DNA of 64,000 nucleotides, taken from Pomacea canaliculata (Eukaryota; Mollusca; Gastropoda; Architaenioglossa; Ampullariidae). Positions 1-12,100 of this stretch are shown here, piece after piece. Under the pieces are notes generated by a model. That model worked only from the letters and a program-made list of their open reading frames with translations. It was not told the origin of the DNA and did no database searches. The number at the start of each line of letters is the position of its first letter. Position 1 is the stretch's first letter. The stretch lies in contig NC_037596.1 of assembly GCF_003073045.1 (NCBI RefSeq), forward strand, positions 12,273,950 to 12,337,949, in the 5' to 3' direction. The translations under genes and the position numbers were made by a program.

Positions 1-418
1 AAAATCCAAGTTATTATTATTAAGTATTAATTACCACTAGAGTTTATTTCTTTTAAATAACTTGACTTTGCCCTCCATGTAGGATATAGATGAAGAATAT
101 TGTCCACACTGCCTCTCCATCATTTTCAGCATCTGTAGGAAATAACACAGAAACAATAATTTACAAGGTGAGACCTAAATAAGACTAAGCTCTTTTTGAA
201 AGGAAACGAAAGACAAGACTTATTATACCTTTAATTGTGTTTTTTTTTTTATTTTTAGTACAGTGTTGAAATTAAGTGAATTCTTAAGAGTGGTGATTTA
301 CCATAGTAATACTATTTAAGACAGTATATATATACTATTTTGCGTAGGAAAAGTTTTGGAAACAGCTTATCACAACTTACATCTGCTGTTACATTAGGGT
401 ATTTCCTACCTCAATGTT
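1..418. other. Unassigned AT-rich flank
   Basis: I see no gene, RNA or repeat boundary here. It has short A and T runs and a polypyrimidine stretch near 238-256 that could belong to an intron upstream of the exon-like reading frame that follows. Confidence 0.4.
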
Positions 419-463
419 TTGTGCCAAGATATTTTTTCTTTCTATCTGACCTCGGCTATCGAA

Positions 464-676
464 AGCTGTTGCTTGGCAGACGATGACCAGTCTGAGATTA
501 AGCCCGAAGACAGGTTGACCGGTTCTCCGGAAGACTTTTCACTGGCTTTTGAGATGAGAAGAGAGATGAACATCTCACTGATATTTGTAATCACTGTGCC
601 GGAATGGAGAGACAGCCTGTCTGGAAGCGATAAGCACTCGTCTCTAAAGATAATGAAGGAGCTTAAGCTCTTGTGA
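464..676 (+). CDS. Possible terminal exon of an unidentified gene
   Basis: An open frame here has non-repetitive, mixed-composition coding character unlike the AT-rich flanks and ends in a TGA at 674-676. It could start at a splice acceptor near 477 (TTGGCAG). The protein is acidic at first (DDDQSEIKPEDR) and then has a hydrophobic strand leading to IFVITVPEWRD. That short string recalls the V-x-x-PEWRD strand of PCIF1-type methyltransferases, but one strand cannot support a family call. Homology to the receptor genes was not seen. It may be the last exon of a plus-strand gene entering from the left, or a retrotransposed fragment. Unidentified, low confidence. Confidence 0.3.
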   Translation, partial: SCCLADDDQSEIKPEDRLTGSPEDFSLAFEMRREMNISLIFVITVPEWRDSLSGSDKHSSLKIMKELKLL

Positions 677-2079
677 CAGAACTGTGTAATTCTACTCTTT
701 GGACATTCCCTTTTGAGTCAGTAAATAGGCCTGAGCTGCTTTTACTAGAAGTTTATTCTACTTCATTTTTAATTTATGTATGACTAAAACACCGTTACGT
801 TTGATTGACTGAAAAATTAACTAATCAGAGCCAATCAAACTTCCTTACTGAAAATAACCCAAGCGTCATACCCCGCAATAAATTTTATTAGAATCATTTT
901 TTTCAGTCACGTGATAGCGGATTTTCTCTGTTTGACTGTAGCAGGACCTACATGCAGCTTGTATCATGTCATCACCGTAAAAGGGAAGTGAAACTACACA
1001 CATGATGAGGAGGAAATTACACAGATTGTGACAGGAAACTTAAGGTCAGAGCTACTTCCACCTCTAGCAATACCTTGCACCAAATGGCCTGAGTGATGAT
1101 GAGTCTGTTAGGCAAACTGTCTCTGACTAATGTCAGTAAAAAGGAAAAACAAACACAAAATTAAAAACCAATAACTTAAGTGTCGTATTTGAAATAGCTT
1201 CGTGTAGGATTCAAAGGGGTTCGTCTCGAAAAAAATATTTTCATTAACTTGTAGGATTGTTTATACATTGAAACTTTTAGGATGGTAGGAATTTCCGTTT
1301 AGGTGGACGACTTTTATATTCCTATGATTAGTCATTTGCATAGACAAAATTATTTTCCCCGTACTGTCAATTAATCTGAGAAGAACTATGAATTACGAGG
1401 TTTGCACAAAAATAAGACATAATCCAAACAAAAGCCCTAAAATGATTTGTAATGATGTTCGTGATACCAGTCCTTCTCCACCACTAGTCAAGATCATCAG
1501 CCCAACAGACCCATTTCTTTCTTTGGACAAAAAATAATATAAAACCTGCTCTTATTTACGAGTAAACACGGTAGCATACAAATACTGGCCCTATGGGATG
1601 GGACTGTAAACAATTACAAGTTAAGGGAAGGTAGGTCTTTCTTGAAACTCGTTGCCTGATGAGAAGAAAACAGCTTTTTGTGGTAAAGTATTCCTGGAGG
1701 AGATGTGGCCTGGTGAAGCGCCAAAAACCTGACGGGGAGTGGAGGCAAATCACCATATGTGGGTTATTGTGTGCATCGCTTCTTCCGAGAAATTCTCAGT
1801 TTTGTGAAAACCGCCAACATGATGGCCACATCTGGTCAGGATTATTAAGGGATCAGTGCGTGGGCTGGGATATCTGTGAACCTTAGTCACAAATACTTTC
1901 CTGGTGTGTGTGTGACTGTGTGTTGCTTTGTGTTTGGTGCGTGTGCTGGCGTATTTATTCCGTGTGTTTAAATATACCACCATGCATTACAGCAATAAAT
2001 AAACAGGGTCGAAAGAATGTACATTCCATAAAGTTATAAATTAAATTCACGCTGGAACATGAACAAAAACAATAAGGAT
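677..2079. other. Intergenic, no gene recognised
   Basis: Short open frames on both strands around 1556-1983 overlap each other and have no splice signals or recognisable motif. I treat the stretch as non-coding. Confidence 0.4.
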
Positions 2080-3560
2080 TATAGGTATCGGATGCTTTAA
2101 TGTGGTTTAAAGTTAAAATAATAATTCTAAATCTGTATCTTTATTCACTGGGATTTGCGATGGATACTTCCCACAAAGCAACAATTAAATACCATTGCTC
2201 TTGTTCTCTATTAACTTACATATCATCTTTAATAATAATAACAATAATAATAAAGCAGCGCATTTTGCTGTTGGACAAGGGCTGGAGGAAGAAGCAGACG
2301 ATCAGCTGCTGGAAGTATGTACACAAGAGACTTGTCTGAAGGCCAGCCGTGATCGATTCAAAGATAGTCTCTGTGCAACCCGTTACAGACGAGGATATAT
2401 AACGGGATCTGGCAGTTTGCCCAGTAAACAACTGCCTCTTGTAAGGTCAACGTGTCCTAGACGGGATCTGAATACAAGACAGCCAGCCTGACCACTTAAC
2501 CTTGTAGTCACTCGTTCGCCGCAGTCGTAGAGGATAAATGATGAAAGCAGCTGTTGAAGTTCTGGTCATTAGAAAATATCATCTGCAAACCAGATATGTC
2601 TAAAAAGAAGAAAGTGACAGTAATCAAATCAAAAGATAAAATATAATCAGTAAATGTAAATTTTCGAGTTATTTTATGAAAGTAAAGAGCTTTTGCGTTG
2701 TTGGCGTATAGTCAAAGAGGATGTCAACAAGTGTGTACAAAAGCAGTCACGTGACGTGAGCTGTAGCACGTGTGGTCACATGCTGCACAGTCATTACAGG
2801 GTTACGAGGTACATGTGGAGGTTTTCATGAGATAAATTAAAAAAAACTGATGCAAAAATCTATGGCTACGAATTATATACATCAGCCGTTGGGCGACATC
2901 TGGAAAACTCTATTGATCACCTCAACCTGGTATCAAATATGTAAACAAAGTAAACACAGAGAGATGCTTAATGTTACACGATGTACAGTTGATGTGAGTT
3001 AAGATTGTAAATAACATGACTAGGGTAGAGGATGTGGATACCACATGTTTGATTCTGGATATTTTCCAGCACAGACTAAATAGAAAGCTGATGTAGGAAT
3101 CCATTTCAGTTTTGCTTTCGATTTGTGTCGTCTGCATGACATGTAGTCACAAACCTGTGGCTGACCATCAGCAGTGTAAATACTCAATGTTGAGTAATAA
3201 GGCAGGGACAAAAGCTTTAGTGCACATACTTTAGTCATAAATAATTATTGAGAATCAAAATATGCTCCATAGAACTTGAACATTTTTGCTAGAAAATTTG
3301 ATGAGATTTTTGGATATTTAGCCATTTCTGACATGTTGTTAGAGTGAGTGTACTTTTGTGTAAGTTGTTAGCGCGTATATGAATGCTTGTTAGGGATAAA
3401 TAAATGGAGAGACAGATGAGACGGAAAGAGAAATACGCACGAGGTGTTAAATCCTTACAATCAGGACACACTTCTTCAAGGATTCCTGTAATCTTAACAC
3501 TTGCAATCCTAGTATCATATTATCTTAGTTTAATAAGGAAAGCATTAGTCGTGCCTTTAG
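2080..3560. repeat. Tandem unit 1 of an old large duplication
   Basis: This block is repeated as the stretch 3850-8760. Matching landmarks in order: ATGCTTTAATGTG at 2092 and 3869; an (AAT)n tract followed by an AACGCATTTT/GCGCATTTT word; the CACGTG cluster (2747 and 4538); CATACTTTAGTCATAA, which the second unit carries split around a LINE; and a purine-rich GAGAGA tract followed by a word like AGGATTCNTGTAA near 3478 and 8698. Divergence is high, so the duplication is older than that of the receptor cassettes. No coding capacity was seen in either unit. Confidence 0.65.
2747..2789. promoter_or_regulatory. Clustered CACGTG E-boxes, unit 1
   Basis: The sequence has TCACGTGACGTG, then GCACGTGTGG and GTCACATG within 43 bases. 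The same cluster with the same order is kept in the second tandem unit at 4538-4586 although the surroundings have diverged. CACGTG is the core site of bHLH-ZIP factors. A regulatory role is inference. Confidence 0.3.
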
Positions 3561-4537
3561 AGCTCTAAGGATTTGTCTTATACACTAATGTCTAATGTGA
3601 AGACATCGTTTAGCCATTTAGAAACAAGTAATTTATCACGTGTCTGTTTTTGTGTTGTGAGTGTGTAAATAATTATAAGGTGCAAGTGATGCCTGTTAAA
3701 TGTGGGTGTTAATGTACCTAAGGTGTATTGTGGGTGTTTGAGCCCACTTTCAGTAGTGGGACAAAATGCCCTACACATCTTCTATAAAGGTTTATAAAGC
3801 CATAAGTTAAAGTGGACTCGGTACCTGACACACCCTGAACAAAAGCAATGAGGAATATATAATTCAGATGCTTTAATGTGATTTGATGTTTCAAAAAGAA
3901 TTCTAAACCCTGTATCTTTATTCACAGGGAGCTGCGATCAACAAGTACGTCCAGCCAAGCAACACATTTCATTCTGCTTGTTCCCTTTTGACTTACATAT
4001 GCATCTATACAATAATAATAAATCAACGCATTTTATAGCTTAACAAACGTTGAAGAGGGGAGAAAACGATAAGAAATTCAGACCACCAGCTACTGGATAT
4101 ATGTACACAAGAGACTTGTATGAATTTTATCAGCACAAGGCTCAATGATGGCCACTGTGTGAATCTTTAGAGGCAAGGATGTAGCAGGGCCTGGCAGTCA
4201 GCCCACCACACAGCTGCTTCTTGTAGATAGAGGACAACTTGTCCTACACAGGATCCGAATACAAGAAGCCCACTCTACACTGAACTTGTGTTTAATCTTG
4301 TAGTTCCTGTTTGCTGTAGTATAACAGAAGAAATGTTGTAAGCAGCTGTTGAAGTGATGGTCATTATAAAAAATAATCTGTAAACGAAATATGTTTCACT
4401 ATAAGTAAAAGAAAAAAAATGTTATAATAATCGAAACATAAAAAAAGAATAAGATCAGTTTATGTAAAGTGTGAATGTAAATGGCCATAGTGAGGTTGGA
4501 GAATAGTCAGACAAAATCTCAATAACAATCAACATGT

Positions 4538-4586
4538 GTCACGTGACGTGCCGTGAACTGCAGCACGTGTGGGTCACATGTTGCAC
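4538..4586. promoter_or_regulatory. Clustered CACGTG E-boxes, unit 2
   Basis: Counterpart of the cluster at 2747-2789: GTCACGTGACGTG followed by GCACGTGTGGGTCACATG. Kept between two diverged tandem units. Confidence 0.3.
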
Positions 4587-5024
4587 AATCACTAATGAGG
4601 TATATGTGGAGGGTTTTCTGAGAGAAACTACAAAGCTCATACGAAAATCCATTCCTACGAACTATTTACAACAGCCGTTGAGCGACATATGGAAATTGCT
4701 ATTAATCAGCAGAACCGTGTATCAAATATGTACACTGAGTAAAAAATAGAGATGTATAATGTAACAAGATGTACACTTTATGCGAATAAGGATCGTAAAT
4801 AACATGAGCAGATTAGTCAGGTATTGTAATATGGAGACAAGGCTTGATTGTGGATATTTTCCAGAGGAGACCATGATGTAGGAATCCATTCCAGTATTTG
4901 GCAAGATTTGTGTCCAATGCATGACGTGTAGTCACGAACTTTTGACTGATCATCAGCAGTGTAAATATACAACGATGACTAATGTGGGAATGGCAAGTGT
5001 TTTAGTGGACATACTTAAGGACTT

Positions 5025-6060
5025 ATGGTAGCAAAACAGAATAGAAGCAACATGCCGGATCGGTCGAGGCCCGGATCACCAACGACCGCGCACCCCTCTG
5101 GTGGTCTCCAGGGAGGGGGCGACAAGTGTGATACTGGAACCAAGTCTACACCCAAGTCTACAATTAAGCTGCCTACACAAGGGACTACTTTCGGAACATG
5201 GAATGTTCGCACACTCTTTCAATGCGGCAAAGTGAAAGAACTCACACACGAGTTACAGCGTTACCGCTGGGACATAGTGGGACTTGCGGAAGTCCGATGG
5301 ACTGGTTTCGGGGAGTCAACTACAGATGAAGGCCACAAGCTCTGGTTCAGCGGAGACGAAATCAAGCATGAACGTGGTGTCGCTTTCATTGTCAGGAAGG
5401 AGGTGGCTGGAACTGTCATCAGCTGCACTCCAGTCTCTAGCAGACTTATCTCCATCCGAATCTCTGCTCGACCGCACAACATCACCATTATACAAGTGTA
5501 CGCCCCAACATCAGAACACGAAGATGAAGAGGTTGAGGAATTCTACGAGGAGCTGGACAACATCATCAAGGAAACTCCGAAGAAAGACATCTTGCTTGTC
5601 CTTGGCGACTGGAATGCTACGATCGGCCCTGACGCTTACCAACAATGGGCAGGAACAGTCGGCAAGTTTGGCCTGGGCAACACCAACGCAAGAGGCCTAC
5701 GGCTACTAGAATTCGCTCAGAGTCACCGTCTCACCATTGCCAATACCCTCCACCCGCACAAGAAGTCAAGAACTGTAACGTGGCATTCGCCGGGAGGTCT
5801 GGTCCATAACCAGATTGACTTCATCTTGCTGCCTCAGCGTTTCAAATCAAGCATCAACAAAGCACAAACGAGGTCCTTTCCTGGCGCTGACATAGGCAGC
5901 GACCACAACCTCGTCCTCACTAGCCTCAAGTTGAAACTGAAGTTGAGACGTGACAACAATAAGAGCCCTCGCATCCGATTCAACCTTGAGAAGCTCAAAG
6001 ATCCGGACACAGAGAGGATCTTCCAGGCCCAGGTGGGGGGCAAATTTGCAGCCCTGCGAC
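5025..6060 (+). pseudogene. RTE LINE endonuclease domain (APE-like)
   Basis: The first stretch reads from an ATG at 5025 and is intact to about 6045. APE-type endonuclease motifs occur in order: GTWNVRTL (residues 57-64), LAEVRWTG, VYAPTSEHE, LGDWNATIG, NQIDFILL and SDHNLV. These are the catalytic Asn, Glu, Asp-Asn and Asp-His positions of the family, which nicks target DNA to prime reverse transcription. The frame then shifts by +1 near 6045, where the sense continues in a different frame (KEVLLSTADEVLG). The few residues before the proline/glycine-rich segment are a short leader. Related animal proteins are often labelled craniofacial development protein 2-like by automated annotation. Confidence 0.85.
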
Positions 6061-7375
6061 ATAGACGCCCTTGCTGGAAGTATCAAAGAGGTGCTACTCT
6101 CTACTGCAGACGAAGTGCTGGGGAAGCAGAGGAAGCGCAAACAACCCTGGGTGACAGACGACATCCTTGATCTTTGCGACGAAAGGAGAGCCTTGAAGAG
6201 AGGGAGAGGTCGAGACCCGACGTCAGCAGACAAGTACAGACTTGTCAACCAGCAGATCAGAACAAGGATGAAGGAGGCAAAAGAAGATTGGATCGAAGAC
6301 CAGTGTTTGCAGCGTGGAAATAGGCATGGCAAGCGGAGACAGCAAGAAGGCATATGAAACACTGAAGGCCCTCACCAAGACTCAGCAGCGACCAGCCACA
6401 GTCATCGAAGACAGCGCCGGACAGCTCCTTACGGAAAACGCTGCTGTACTAAGTCGTTGGACTGAATATTGCCAAGACTTGTACAACTACAAGATCGAGC
6501 CAGACACCAGCATTCTCCAGCATCACCAGACTGGGACAAGAGAGGCTGAAGACCTGCCAGTCCTCACTGATGAGGTGAGAGAAGCTATGCACAGTCTGAA
6601 GGGAGGAAAGTCACCTGGTGTGGACAACGTACCTGCTGAGCTGCTGAAGCATGGAGGAGACGCAACAACCAAGGCCTTCACCACACTGTGTCAAAAGATA
6701 TGGGAAGAAAAGAAATGGCCAAAAGAATGGGCTCAGTCTATCATCATCCCACTCCCTAAGAAAGGGAACCTGAGGCAGTGCCAGAACTACAGAACCATCA
6801 GTCTGATAAGTCACCCAAGCAAAGTAATGCTCAGAATCATCCTCAACCGCTTAAAACCTATTGCAGAGGAACTGCTGGCAGAAGAACAGGCTGGCTTCAG
6901 GGCTGGAAGAAGCACGGTAGAACAGATCTTTAACTGCCGTGTTATGATAGAAAAACACCTGGAGCATCAACGTGAACTATACCATAACTTCATCGATTTC
7001 AAAAAAGCTTTTGATCGTGTCTGGCACGATGGACTCTGGCAGGTCATGAGATCATTCAACATAGAGGAGGGACTGATCCAGATGGTAGCAGCACTCTACA
7101 AGAACGCCTCCAGCGCGGTACTACTCAACAACCAACTAGGCGAGTTCTTCGCGATGACGATCGGGGTCCGTCAAGGGTGCCTACTCTCTCCCATCCTTTT
7201 TAACATCTTCCTTGAAAAAATCATGCAAGACACCTCCACAACCACCTTACCTCAATCTCCATTGGTGGCAGACCCCTGTGCAACCTCCGCTTTGCAGATG
7301 ACATTGACCTCATGGCAGGCAGTAACAACGAACTTCAGGATTTGACGGACAGACTCTCCAGGCGAGCGGGGCCTA
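6041..7375 (+). pseudogene. RTE LINE reverse transcriptase domain, frameshifted
   Basis: The linker (WVTDDILDLCDERRALK) is read in one frame to about 6330 and the RT in another to about 7245. RT motifs in order: FRAGRSTVEQIF, FIDFKKAFDRVWHDGLW, GVRQGCLLSPILFNIFLE. The catalytic box FADDIDLMAGS is intact at 7291-7323 but lies in a further shifted frame, so no single protein includes both FIDFKKAFD and FADD. The family makes a cDNA copy at the nicked target. These frame changes mark a dead copy. Confidence 0.85.
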
Positions 7376-8090
7376 TGGCATGGAAATAAGCTCAGAAAAA
7401 AGCAAAGTAATGATTATTTCCACCACCGACAGCAGCAGCAACATCGTCATGAACGGCCAGAAACTGGAGGAGGTCAACAGCTTCAAGTATTTGGGTGCCA
7501 CCCTGACTAGAGATGGTTGCTGTACAGCAGAGATCCGTATCAGGATTGGTATGGCAACATCCCGCAATGTCCAGGCTGGATAGGATCTGGCGAAGCAACT
7601 CAATCAGCTTCAGTACCAAGCACAGGCTGTACAAGTCCCTCGTAGTGTCAATCCTACTCTACGGCTGCGAGACTTGGACGCTGCTTGCCGCAACGGAAAA
7701 GAAGCTCCAGGCCTTTGAAACAAGTGCTTGAGAAAGCTGCTCCGCATCTCGTACCGCGAACACAAGACCAACGCATACGTACGGAGCACCGTAACCTCCC
7801 TCGTGGGCCCACATGAGCCCCTTCTGGCAACAGTGAAGCGGCGCAAGCTCGCCTGGTTCGGTCACGTCACCCGCCACAACACCCTGTCCAAGACGATCCT
7901 ACAAGGAACCCTCGAAGGGAGCCGTCGTCGTGGTCGTCCGAGGAAAAGCTGGGTCACCAACATTAAAGAATGGACCGAACGCGAGATGCCAGACCTGCTC
8001 TCATCTGCTCAAGACAGGACCGGGTGGAAAATTCTGTCTGTTGCTGCTGCCGGACGGTCCCCCCTACGCCCGGACCGGGCATGGGACTGA
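7376..8090 (+). pseudogene. RTE LINE C-terminal region, frameshifted
   Basis: After the catalytic box the frame changes near 7375, 7560 and 7725. Recognisable pieces are MEISSEKSKVM, SFKYLGATLTRDG, a thumb-like LYGCETWTL segment, WFGHVTRH and the basic SRRRGRPRKSW stretch. This order is typical of endonuclease/RT LINE proteins. The last piece reads to a TGA at 8088-8090, just before the short 3' tail repeat. Confidence 0.8.
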
Positions 8091-8100
8091 CCTGACCTGA

Positions 8101-8948
8101 CTTTAGCCATAAGTACTCATTGTGCCCAAAACTATGCTCACTAGAATTAAAGCAAGCAAGAACATTCTATCATTTATTATACATATATGTATATAATTGT
8201 CTACTTGTATTACACATTATCAACTGACTGACAGAAACTCGACACATGATACATTGAATACCTTGGGTCATGAGATAGTTCACTCCGGATATGAACAGCT
8301 TGTGCACTTGGCTGGAGTGAATTACAATTTTTGGTAAATGCTTATCTCCCTTAGTGCTACACTATTAATTAATGTCAAGAGTTAGCTCATTACAGAATTT
8401 GGACCATGACACGACACGTACTGACAATGTCCAAGTTCACTCTTGTGATTCTAGCTTAGTAATCGAAACCCAGTTGCAAGAAAGGAGCGGGAAAAACTTG
8501 AACTGTGGACAAATTTAACATTTTGACTTGTGTTTGTGTGCGTGTACTTCCTTCGTTACATGTATAAAGCTGCAACTACATATGTGTATGCTCGCTTGTT
8601 TGACAGACATAAGCAAAAAAGCTGGAGAGATAAATGAGAAAGAGAGGGAACACAGAGAGAGATAATACAAACAAAATATACAACCAGGACATATTGAAGG
8701 ATTCTTGTAACCATTACACTTTACATTCATTAAATCCTGTTAATGTGAGATTAATAGAGAAGGTATTGGAGGTTCTTTTACTGCTGTAATCGTGCGGAGT
8801 GTAATCAGACCCTAATCTGTTTTGTACTAGTAATTGGGATTGTTGTTTTCTAAGCACAAGGTAAACAAAAACAAAATATTTATCACGACTATTTTATCGT
8901 GAAGTCCTCTTTCCTTTCCATCCCGTTCATTATTTAGTAATACCTCCT
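8101..8948. other. 3' flank of receptor A1
   Basis: It holds the tail of the second tandem unit and sequence downstream of the A1 stop codon. On the minus strand a possible AATAAA lies near 8171-8176, but I cannot tell whether it is used. No coding sequence was recognised. Confidence 0.35.
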
Positions 8949-9137
8949 TTACTCTTTCTTTGGTCTGTTTATTTTCTGTTGGTAGCTTCGGGGCGGGGGG
9001 ACGATGGCGGTATCTTTGATGTCGGCGTATTCAGTTTTTGTTGTGGAGCCGATGATGTCCTTGGGAGAACTTGTGGTTGTAAAGTCTAGGTCTCCGTAAA
9101 TTAGTCCATCAGCGTTTCTACTTCCGGATGGCTTCTC
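8949..9137 (-). CDS. A1 exon 10: ITIM/ITSM tail and stop
   Basis: The acceptor is TAACAG at 9138-9143 and the exon starts in phase 0. It encodes 62 residues and a TAA at 8951-8949. LIYGDL fits the ITIM consensus (S/I/V/L-x-Y-x-x-L/I/V) and TEYADI fits the ITSM consensus (T-x-Y-x-x-V/I). The tyrosines are 23 residues apart. A Pro-rich VPPPR and a third Tyr (SYQQKI) follow. The matching B1 exon is decayed. Confidence 0.85.
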   Translation of the reverse strand, partial: EKPSGSRNADGLIYGDLDFTTTSSPKDIIGSTTKTEYADIKDTAIVPPPRSYQQKINRPKKE

Positions 9138-12100
9138 CTGTTACATGAATATAAATCAAATAATTCGTTATCGTAAAATCCATATTTCTCTGCCCGACTG
9201 AATAACAATGGTTGACTACAAAAAGAGATGAAGCACAGATATTTGTCCTAGTGACAAGTATCTAAATTAATACAAATAGATGTATGCCCGATGTAAGGGA
9301 ATGCATGCGTGAAGAAGTGAAGGTGTGAGCGAGGATAAGTAAATAGTGGGTAAGTAGACGTATGAATATTGAGTGAAACTGAGTGAAAACAGCGTAGCGC
9401 TCATAAATAGTCCACCACTACATTTACAATTTTAGCCAGATTTCAATCGTCGATGAACTCGATGAACTAACCAATTTTCATTGGAGACTTCATATTATTC
9501 TATTCCCACTCCCTGTTGTTTTTCAGTAAGTGGAATGTGCTGTGGTACTTAACCAAGAGAGGGTCAATTATGGGAGTAGCATCTTTTGGACTCATTGCCA
9601 ATGCCAGCGTCCTTTCCCATTTCAAGAAATCACTATTTTGAGATGCATTTAGGGTTTTCACTTAATGTCATGTATTCTCAGAAATACTCATTCTCTGTTA
9701 AATATAAATAAAAATACTTGAAGAGCACTCCTCGTGTTCTGCAGAAAGTTTTGCTCACAAGGAAGTTAAATATTCCTTCAATTCTTGCAGCAAGAAGAGA
9801 TGAGTGAGTCACTGTTTCAATTTTGTGCGAGTAAAGGTTAAAGTCTAAGTAGTGTCTTGATGGCGGCTTTGACTACGACTTCGAAATGAAACGAACGTTA
9901 CAACGCTTAATGTTAGGGATATACTTCATTAAACCCTGACCAAAAGTCCTGATAGAAAGCTAATCATGCCCGAGACCTCATAATCTCATTCGCAATGGAA
10001 TTCACTGCATGCTCACCACTGACATCGTTGTTTGGGCTTCATCGCTGACTTTGGCAAGAGGTGCCTTGCATTCTGCAAAACATTAAAATAAATGCTGAAA
10101 TATATATTATAATACAGCAAGCATCACTTAAATAACTCCTCAACTTCTACAAATGATTTTGGCCATTCTAGAATGCCATATCTATATTCTGTATTTATTT
10201 ATTATTTACTGGCCATGTCAGGTTCGATCGTTAGCATTTTCAAACACAGCTATGAACAGAAAGAAGAATGAAGACAATGATGATGTTGATGATGATGACA
10301 TTGATGTGTCGTTTTATTACATACAAAATAGCGAATACACTCTGAACTCTTAAACCCTCATTGGCCATGATCCTAGTCTAAACACGGATTATCAAGTGTT
10401 GACGCTAGGAAATATTTCCTGGTTCCTTCTTTAAATCAAGCTGAGTTGGTGGCAAGTGCAAGTGGCTGTTGCACAGAACAGACTCTTATTTCACAGAAGA
10501 AAACAAGAAAGTTGTTCACCATGAAGCCGTTATTCAAAAGTCAACTATGTCCTTACTGTCTCTCTGTCAACCCGTCTGTTACCTCGTCCGCCTGCACACT
10601 GCTTCATTCATTCATTTTCCCGCCCAGTAGCACGTGCACCCGTCCGTCCGTCTTTTTTTCTTTTTTATTGGCTCTGACATTATTCGCTCTAATATTTGAC
10701 ACTAACCTTTTTTTGCTCTCTTCTTTTCTTTGCGAACGTCTCTTGCCGAAACATAGGTGTCGCCTTGTGAGTCATCAGCTCCAACTGACAACCAAAAAGA
10801 GTTTTTCTTATTGTAATATTATATGTTACCTTATTTCTGCTTCAAGCTCATTGAGCTAGACTGGTAAAGCGGAAAACCAGACTATTAACGTTTGTCAAGT
10901 TTAATACAAAGTTTGAAATGAACATTGTTCTGCTTGTCTCACCTTGTTTTTTCAATCGTTTTTTCTCTCGAACCTCAGGTGCAGACACGTAGGTATTCTC
11001 TTCTGCTCCCAATGATGCGTTACCTGAGAAATAGCCAAAAAAAATCCCATGAGATCCGACCATGCTTTTGTCATTGTCAACAGACAAAGAATTTCTTTAC
11101 TGCTACTATAACCCCTTTCTTAAGTTTTTATTTTTCTGTGTCGTTTTCCTTCCACCCATGCTTTTATCCACGGAGTCCCGCATGTTTATCTGAGACTGAA
11201 TATACATATATCTGAAAAAGAAGGTTTGTGGCTTAATATAGACATGTCAGAATTGTTAATGAAAGAAAGGCCAAACACAACAGAGATATGTCAAAGAAAG
11301 CAAGGGCACTGTGGCTTAAGGTAGACATGTTCATTACTTTTTTACTAACAACAACAAAGGCAATAAAGGAGGACCAGCTATGATTATTATCTATATTCTT
11401 TTTATAGATGAAAGGCTTTTCTTCCAAGATATCCTATGCATTCATTTGAAAGTTACATCAAACTGATTCATTAAAGTCCTACTGAAGCCAAAGTGACAAT
11501 AAATATCCTATGATAGCTTACGAGAAATATTATGAACATCAGCAGCAGTGACTCGTGTCTGCGCGTGCTGTGAGCGTGGAGGGCGAGCTGGCATCTCCGA
11601 CATGGTCAGTGGAGAAAGAGGGTCTCGTGTATGAGGACTGCTCGTGTGGATGGCGTGGTTGTTGTTGTTAACAGCTCCACTCGTTTCATACACATCATTG
11701 ACAATCATACCTACAGAGAAAAGGGATATTCTGTTTTAAAAGAATAAATATCCTGCAGACTGAAAGAAGTCCTAAGAACGATTGTAGCTTTGTAAGATTA
11801 GGAAATAATTCTACTTCTGTCTTAAAACTCTCTTTTTTTCTTTTTTCTTTTATTTAAGAAAACAATACAAAAAACAAAATTTAAAATAAAAAATATGGAC
11901 TAAATTAATGTAATAAAGATAGTCCTGATAATATAGTTTGTAATCACTTACTTGAACAACTTCCTCGTCGATTTTCATTTGATCTATCGTTTCCAACTGT
12001 ATGTCTACAGTTTGATTAAAAAGAAATTATATGGTCAAAGAGTACAAATATAGATATTGCTTTTAATAAAAAAAAGGTTTTTCCTATTAATTGCATAAGA

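Larger units (their letters stand above)
5017..8100 (+). mobile_element. RTE-type non-LTR retrotransposon, near full length, broken
   Basis: The element is about 3.1 kb with an N-terminal APE-like endonuclease, a central reverse transcriptase and a C-terminal region with a basic SRRRGRPRKSW motif. The 3' end is a short repeat (TGACCTGACCTGA) in place of a poly(A) tail, which fits RTE-like elements. Comparison with the empty site in the first tandem unit places the junctions at CATACTT / CTTTAGYCATAA, with at most a 3-4 base target duplication (ACTT). The single reading frame is broken by at least five frameshifts, so it cannot move by itself. GC content is clearly higher than in the flanks. 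The clade name is inferred from motifs and tail, not from a tree. Confidence 0.85.
3850..8760. repeat. Tandem unit 2, split by an RTE LINE
   Basis: This is the second copy of the block at 2080-3560. It is collinear with unit 1 on both sides of the LINE: the left part runs to about 5016 (GTGGACATACTT) and resumes at 8101 (CTTTAGCCATAAG). Unit 1 has the uninterrupted form, CATACTTTAGTCATAA near 3222-3237. The second unit therefore gives the empty-site comparison for the LINE insertion. Confidence 0.65.

Noticed and set aside
2195..2491. 98-codon plus-strand frame in tandem unit 1
   Set aside because: It starts in an (AAT)n tract and is not kept in the second unit.
10446..10859. 137-codon plus-strand open frame in A1 intron 8
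   Set aside because: Low-complexity pyrimidine-rich translation (Ser/Leu/Phe runs), no splice or domain support, and antisense to the receptor intron.
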